Below are positions 60,822 to 64,000 of a stretch of DNA of 64,000 nt, piece by piece. The notes below the pieces were generated by a model that made no database searches, was not told the DNA's origin, and worked only from the letters and a program-made list of their open reading frames with translations. The stretch lies in NCBI GenBank assembly GCA_009773155.1, contig WOVA01000003.1, forward strand, positions 62,001 to 126,000, read 5' to 3'. Both the position numbers and the translations under genes were made by a program. Position 1 is the stretch's first letter; the number at the start of each line of letters is the position of its first letter. The DNA comes from Elusimicrobiota bacterium (GTDB taxonomy: Bacteria > Elusimicrobiota > Elusimicrobia > Elusimicrobiales > UBA9959).

Positions 60822-60868
60822 AGCGCCCGGGGGGACGCCGGGGGACTCGGCTGAAACAAGGAGCTGAT

Positions 60869-62077
60869 ATGAGAACACTGGGGATAATCATGGCGGGGGG
60901 AAAGGGAGAGCGGCTGTACCCGCTCACCAAGGAGCGGTCCAAGCCGGCCGTGCCTTTCGGCGGCAAATACCGCATAATCGACTTCGTGCTGTCCAACTTC
61001 ATCAATTCCGGCATCTACTCCAATTACGTGCTGGTGCAGTACCTCTCGCAGTCTCTGATAGAGTACCTGCGCAACACCTGGAACACGGGCGGCATGACCA
61101 AGGACCACTTCATCACGGTCGTCCCCCCGCAGATGCGCCTCGGCGAGGTCTGGTACCGCGGCACGGCCGACGCCGTCAAGCAGAACATGAACCTGGTCAA
61201 CGACTACAAGCCCGACCTCGTGGCCGTGTTCGGCGCGGACCACATCTACCGCATGGACATACGCAAGATGATAGACTTCCACGTCAAGAGCAACGCGGAT
61301 GTGACCATCTCGGCCATCACGGTCCCCCTGAAACAGGCCTCCCGCTTCGGCACTCTGCTGGTGGACGCCAAGAACCGGGTGACCGGCTTCGAGGAGAAGC
61401 CCAAGAACCCCAAGCACGTCCCGGGCGACCCCAACCACGCCTTCGCCTCGATGGGCAACTACATCTTCAGCTACGACGCGCTGGTGAAGATCCTGCACGA
61501 GGAATCCGGCGACAGCAAGGGCCTGGACTTCGGCAAGACGATACTGCCCAACATCCACAAGCGCTACCGCGTCTTCGCCTACAATTTCGCCTCCCAGTCC
61601 CTGGCGGGCGTGAAGGCCTACGAGGAGAAGAACTACTGGCGCGACGTGGGGACCATCGACGCCTTCTGGCAGTCGCACATGGACCTGCTCGGAGCCAGGC
61701 CGAAGCTGGACCTCAACAATCCCCAGTGGGCGATACAGGACGCGCGCAAGAACGCCGCGCCGGCCAAGATAATCGAATCCAACCTGCAGGACTGCATGAT
61801 CTCCGACGGCTGCGTCATCAACCAGTCCTCGCTCAAGCGCTGCATCCTCTCCAACCACGTGAAGATACACGAGAAATGCCACCTTGAGGACTGCATCATC
61901 ATGGACGGCTGCGAGATCAAGGCCGGCTCGCGCCTGCGCAAGGTCATCATGGACCGCTTCAATACCATCGAACCCAAAAGCGTCATCGGCTACGACGCGG
62001 AGAAGGACGCGCAGCGCCACTACATCGACCCCGACGGCATAGTCGTCATACCGCGCGGCATCTCCAAGTGGGACTGA
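60869..62077 (+). CDS. glgC: Glucose-1-phosphate adenylyltransferase
   Basis: Makes ADP-glucose for glycogen synthesis. 402 residues. Nucleotide loop GIIMAGGKGERLYPLTKERSKPAVPFGGKYRIIDF, then YRGTADAVKQNMNLV, FGADHIYRMD, GFEEKPKNP and YWRDVGTIDAFW; C-terminal left-handed beta-helix (CILSNHVKIHEKCHLEDCIIMDG). AAGGAG precedes the ATG. The plus-strand glgC-GH57 pair suggests alpha-glucan metabolism. Confidence 0.97.
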   Translation: MRTLGIIMAGGKGERLYPLTKERSKPAVPFGGKYRIIDFVLSNFINSGIYSNYVLVQYLSQSLIEYLRNTWNTGGMTKDHFITVVPPQMRLGEVWYRGTADAVKQNMNLVNDYKPDLVAVFGADHIYRMDIRKMIDFHVKSNADVTISAITVPLKQASRFGTLLVDAKNRVTGFEEKPKNPKHVPGDPNHAFASMGNYIFSYDALVKILHEESGDSKGLDFGKTILPNIHKRYRVFAYNFASQSLAGVKAYEEKNYWRDVGTIDAFWQSHMDLLGARPKLDLNNPQWAIQDARKNAAPAKIIESNLQDCMISDGCVINQSSLKRCILSNHVKIHEKCHLEDCIIMDGCEIKAGSRLRKVIMDRFNTIEPKSVIGYDAEKDAQRHYIDPDGIVVIPRGISKWD

Positions 62078-62090
62078 GCCTCGCGCAGCG

Positions 62091-64000
62091 ATGAAGAGCA
62101 AGTTCTTCTGTCTTCACGCCCACTTCCGGGGCCAGGCGGTCGAAAACCCCTGGACGGGCAACTGGGAGCGCGACCCTTCGGCCCGTCCCTGGCACGACCT
62201 GAACCACCGGTCGGCCGCCGCGCTCTTCCTCCCCTGCGTCAGCGGGGGATACCATGCCGCATGGTGTCCCCGTACCGGGCGCCGGGACCGCGCCGCCCTG
62301 GCGGAGAGCTTCATTGACTGCTACGAGCGCGTCAGCTTCGACATCTCCCCCCGCCTGCTGGACTGGCTCGACGCCTTCTTCCCCGAGCTGCCTTCCGCTT
62401 TCGCCGAGGCCGACCGGCGCTCCGCCAGGAACTTCGGCGAAGGCTCCGCTCTGGCCCACCCCTGGCCCCACGCGATACTGCCGCTGCTCTCGGCCCGCGA
62501 CAAGCGCGCGGCCATACGGTGGGGCCTGGACTATTTCGAGCACAAGTTCAAGCGGAAGGCCTCCGGCATGTGGCTGCCGGAGACCGCCGCCGACGGCGAT
62601 ACGCTCGCCGCGCTCTGCGCGGCCGGCGTCTCCTTCACCGTCCTGGCGCCGGCCCAGGCCCACGCCTTCCGCAAAGAGAGCATTGGCAAATGGGAACCCG
62701 CCAACGCGCACAGCCTGGACGTTTCAGTTCCTTACGAGTGGCGCGCGCCGGAAGGCGGCTCTCTGTCCGTATTCTTCTCAAGCCCCCGCCTGGCCGGCCT
62801 GCTGCACGACGGCATGGGAGCGCCCGGGGAATTCGCGGCGGCCGTTGACGCCGCCCTGCCGGCCGGCAAAGGTTCCGCCCTGGCGGCCTGCGCTTTCGAC
62901 TGGGAACGCCACTGCCGGCGCCATCCGGACGCCGGCGCCCGCTTAGCCGGGTTCCTGTCCTCCGTGCACAAGAGCGGCCGCTGGGCCCTCACAAACTTCG
63001 CCTCTTTCCTCAGGGACAACCTCCCCTCCTACGAGGTCTCGGTAGTATCCCCCTCCGCCTCCTCCTGCCCGCACGGCGTGGAGAGATGGGCCGGTGAATG
63101 TTCCTGCCGCGCCGGCTCGGACCCGCGGCGGCCGGTGAAATGGCGGTCCGCCCTGCGCGCCGCCGCCTCCCTGCTGGAGGAACGCGTCACCGGGATATAT
63201 GACCGTGAGGCCGCCGCGCTGTTCACGGACCCGGCCGGGGCCTTCGAGGCGGCCGGGCGCGCCCTGGCCTGCCCCGACCCGCACGAAGCCCGCAGGTTCC
63301 TTTCCGCCGCCTTCGGCAGGCAGCCGCGGCCCTCCGAGGCCAGGACCGCCATGAAATTACTTCACATGCAGCGCAGCCGCCTGCTTTCGCTCGACAGCGA
63401 CGCCTGGTTCTTCGACGATATGAACGGTCCCGCGGCCCGCGGCGCGCGCCTCTGGGCCGCCGCGGCCTGCGACGCCGCCGCCGGCTTCGGGGACAACCCG
63501 GCGGACGCTTTCGCGGCCGCGCTGGAAGCCGGGGAGAAAGGCGCGGGCGGGGATTTCCTGGCCGCGGCCGCCGATTTCAGGTTCGGCCCGGCGCAGGCGG
63601 CCTGCGAAAAAGCTATTTTTCTCGCCGCGGGGCTGCCACAGCCCCCCCGACCTGGCAGGTTCCATATACTGGTCAATTACGAGGACCGGTTCGAAAAGGA
63701 CGGCACCCGTTTCTACGCCGCCTGCCTCAGGGTGGAGAACCGGGACACGCTGGCGAACGGGGAGTTCGCGACGCTGGCCGTGATACCCGCCGGTGACGGC
63801 GCCTTCTGCCTTGCCGCGCCGGCGTCGGACCCGGCCTCCGCCGCCTCCCTGTTGTCAGGCCTGCCGGGCGCCGGCTCGGCCCGGGAGGTACTGGAACTGG
63901 CCGGAAAAAGATTTCCCGTGCGGCTCCCGGCCCGCGATCTGCCCGGCGACGCGGGCTGGCTGGCGGCCGCCGCCGGGCTGGCCGGCGGAGAGCCCTCCGC
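62091..64000 (+). CDS. GH57-family glycoside hydrolase (3' end outside window)
   Basis: Open from ATG 62091 to the window end, at least 636 residues. Starts FFCLHAHFRGQAVENPWTGNWERDPSARPWHD, the GH57 N-terminal signature, with RVSFDISPRLLDWLD and GMWLPETAADGDTLAALCAAGV carrying the candidate nucleophile Glu. The later part (from about 350) is the DUF3536-like extension of this subgroup. It contains a palindrome copy, read in a third frame as GYHAAWCP, 50 residues from the start. Probably acts on alpha-glucans in the cytoplasm. Thirteen bases separate it from glgC. Confidence 0.85.
   Translation, partial: MKSKFFCLHAHFRGQAVENPWTGNWERDPSARPWHDLNHRSAAALFLPCVSGGYHAAWCPRTGRRDRAALAESFIDCYERVSFDISPRLLDWLDAFFPELPSAFAEADRRSARNFGEGSALAHPWPHAILPLLSARDKRAAIRWGLDYFEHKFKRKASGMWLPETAADGDTLAALCAAGVSFTVLAPAQAHAFRKESIGKWEPANAHSLDVSVPYEWRAPEGGSLSVFFSSPRLAGLLHDGMGAPGEFAAAVDAALPAGKGSALAACAFDWERHCRRHPDAGARLAGFLSSVHKSGRWALTNFASFLRDNLPSYEVSVVSPSASSCPHGVERWAGECSCRAGSDPRRPVKWRSALRAAASLLEERVTGIYDREAAALFTDPAGAFEAAGRALACPDPHEARRFLSAAFGRQPRPSEARTAMKLLHMQRSRLLSLDSDAWFFDDMNGPAARGARLWAAAACDAAAGFGDNPADAFAAALEAGEKGAGGDFLAAAADFRFGPAQAACEKAIFLAAGLPQPPRPGRFHILVNYEDRFEKDGTRFYAACLRVENRDTLANGEFATLAVIPAGDGAFCLAAPASDPASAASLLSGLPGAGSAREVLELAGKRFPVRLPARDLPGDAGWLAAAAGLAGGEPS
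62245..62271. repeat. Palindromic element inside the GH57 gene (copy 11)
   Basis: GGGGATACCATGC, centre C, GCATGGTGTCCCC: one G-U type mismatch. Read as GYHAAWCP, a different frame from most copies, without breaking the host gene. Confidence 0.88.

Noticed and set aside
62254-62946. 230-codon frame in the GH57 region
   Set aside because: It is an alternative frame of the GH57 gene with a Pro/Ser/Arg-rich artefactual composition; the 62091 frame has family motifs and stays open to the end.

Overview
This is a GC-rich bacterial chromosome segment (roughly 65% G+C by eye) in which nearly every gene from 890 to 56179 lies on the minus strand. Lipoprotein signal peptides, a CsgG-family protein, a GT9 heptosyltransferase and a HlyD-like adaptor point to a cell with an outer membrane. 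Heat-shock control is HrcA/CIRCE type and thymidylate synthesis is ThyX type. An uncultured lineage such as Elusimicrobiota would fit, but nothing here proves the phylum.

Layout. 2-832: end of a plant-type GH13 alpha-amylase. 890-9131: class II aldolase, Xer recombinase, YaeQ-like protein, topA, dprA, a LysM protein and comM. 9184-17285: three lipoproteins (CsgG, DUF799-like and LPP20-like), a histidine kinase, a DnaA-like ATPase and a long acidic protein. 17405-24476: mtaB-rsmE-dnaJ-dnaK-grpE-hrcA behind a sigma70-like promoter overlapping a CIRCE operator. 24497-29603: SDR, uridine kinase, SWIM protein and SNF2 helicase. 29614-32618: a decayed, lower-GC type I restriction locus with hsdR and hsdM fragments and one intact plus one broken DUF1016 nuclease gene. 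32630-33721: a GH84 enzyme.

33729-54802 is dominated by a bacterial microcompartment (BMC) locus: two BMC-H, two BMC-T and three BMC-P shell genes; CoA-acylating aldehyde dehydrogenase, PduL, PduS and a PduT-like electron-transfer pair; and the sugar-phosphate enzymes DeoC, an RpiB homologue and TpiA. The likely path is deoxyribose-5-phosphate to acetaldehyde plus glyceraldehyde-3-phosphate, then acetaldehyde to acetyl-CoA to acetyl-phosphate. This matches the known sugar-phosphate-utilising (SPU) class. The locus is interrupted by three glycosyltransferase genes and by a lower-GC cassette (34520-41929) of a coiled-coil protein, an XRE antitoxin, a MazF-like toxin, a TPR-CHAT protease, a DUF4384 protein and a TlpA-like protein behind one operator-promoter.

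54887-64000: a HExxH protein, a YtxH protein, a Na+/solute symporter, MazG, ThyX, a membrane-fusion-like protein, a chlorite-dismutase-family protein, glgC and a GH57 enzyme that runs off the window.

The most unusual signal is a family of 27-bp palindromes (arm GGGGACACCATGC, one-base centre, reverse-complement arm) found eleven times. Ten lie in frame inside genes and one is intergenic. All three frames are open and all three are used. Three copies carry compensatory substitutions. In three BMC proteins the element sits in the linker after the N-terminal helix. This resembles Rickettsia palindromic elements, which insert into coding genes, but in an unrelated genome.
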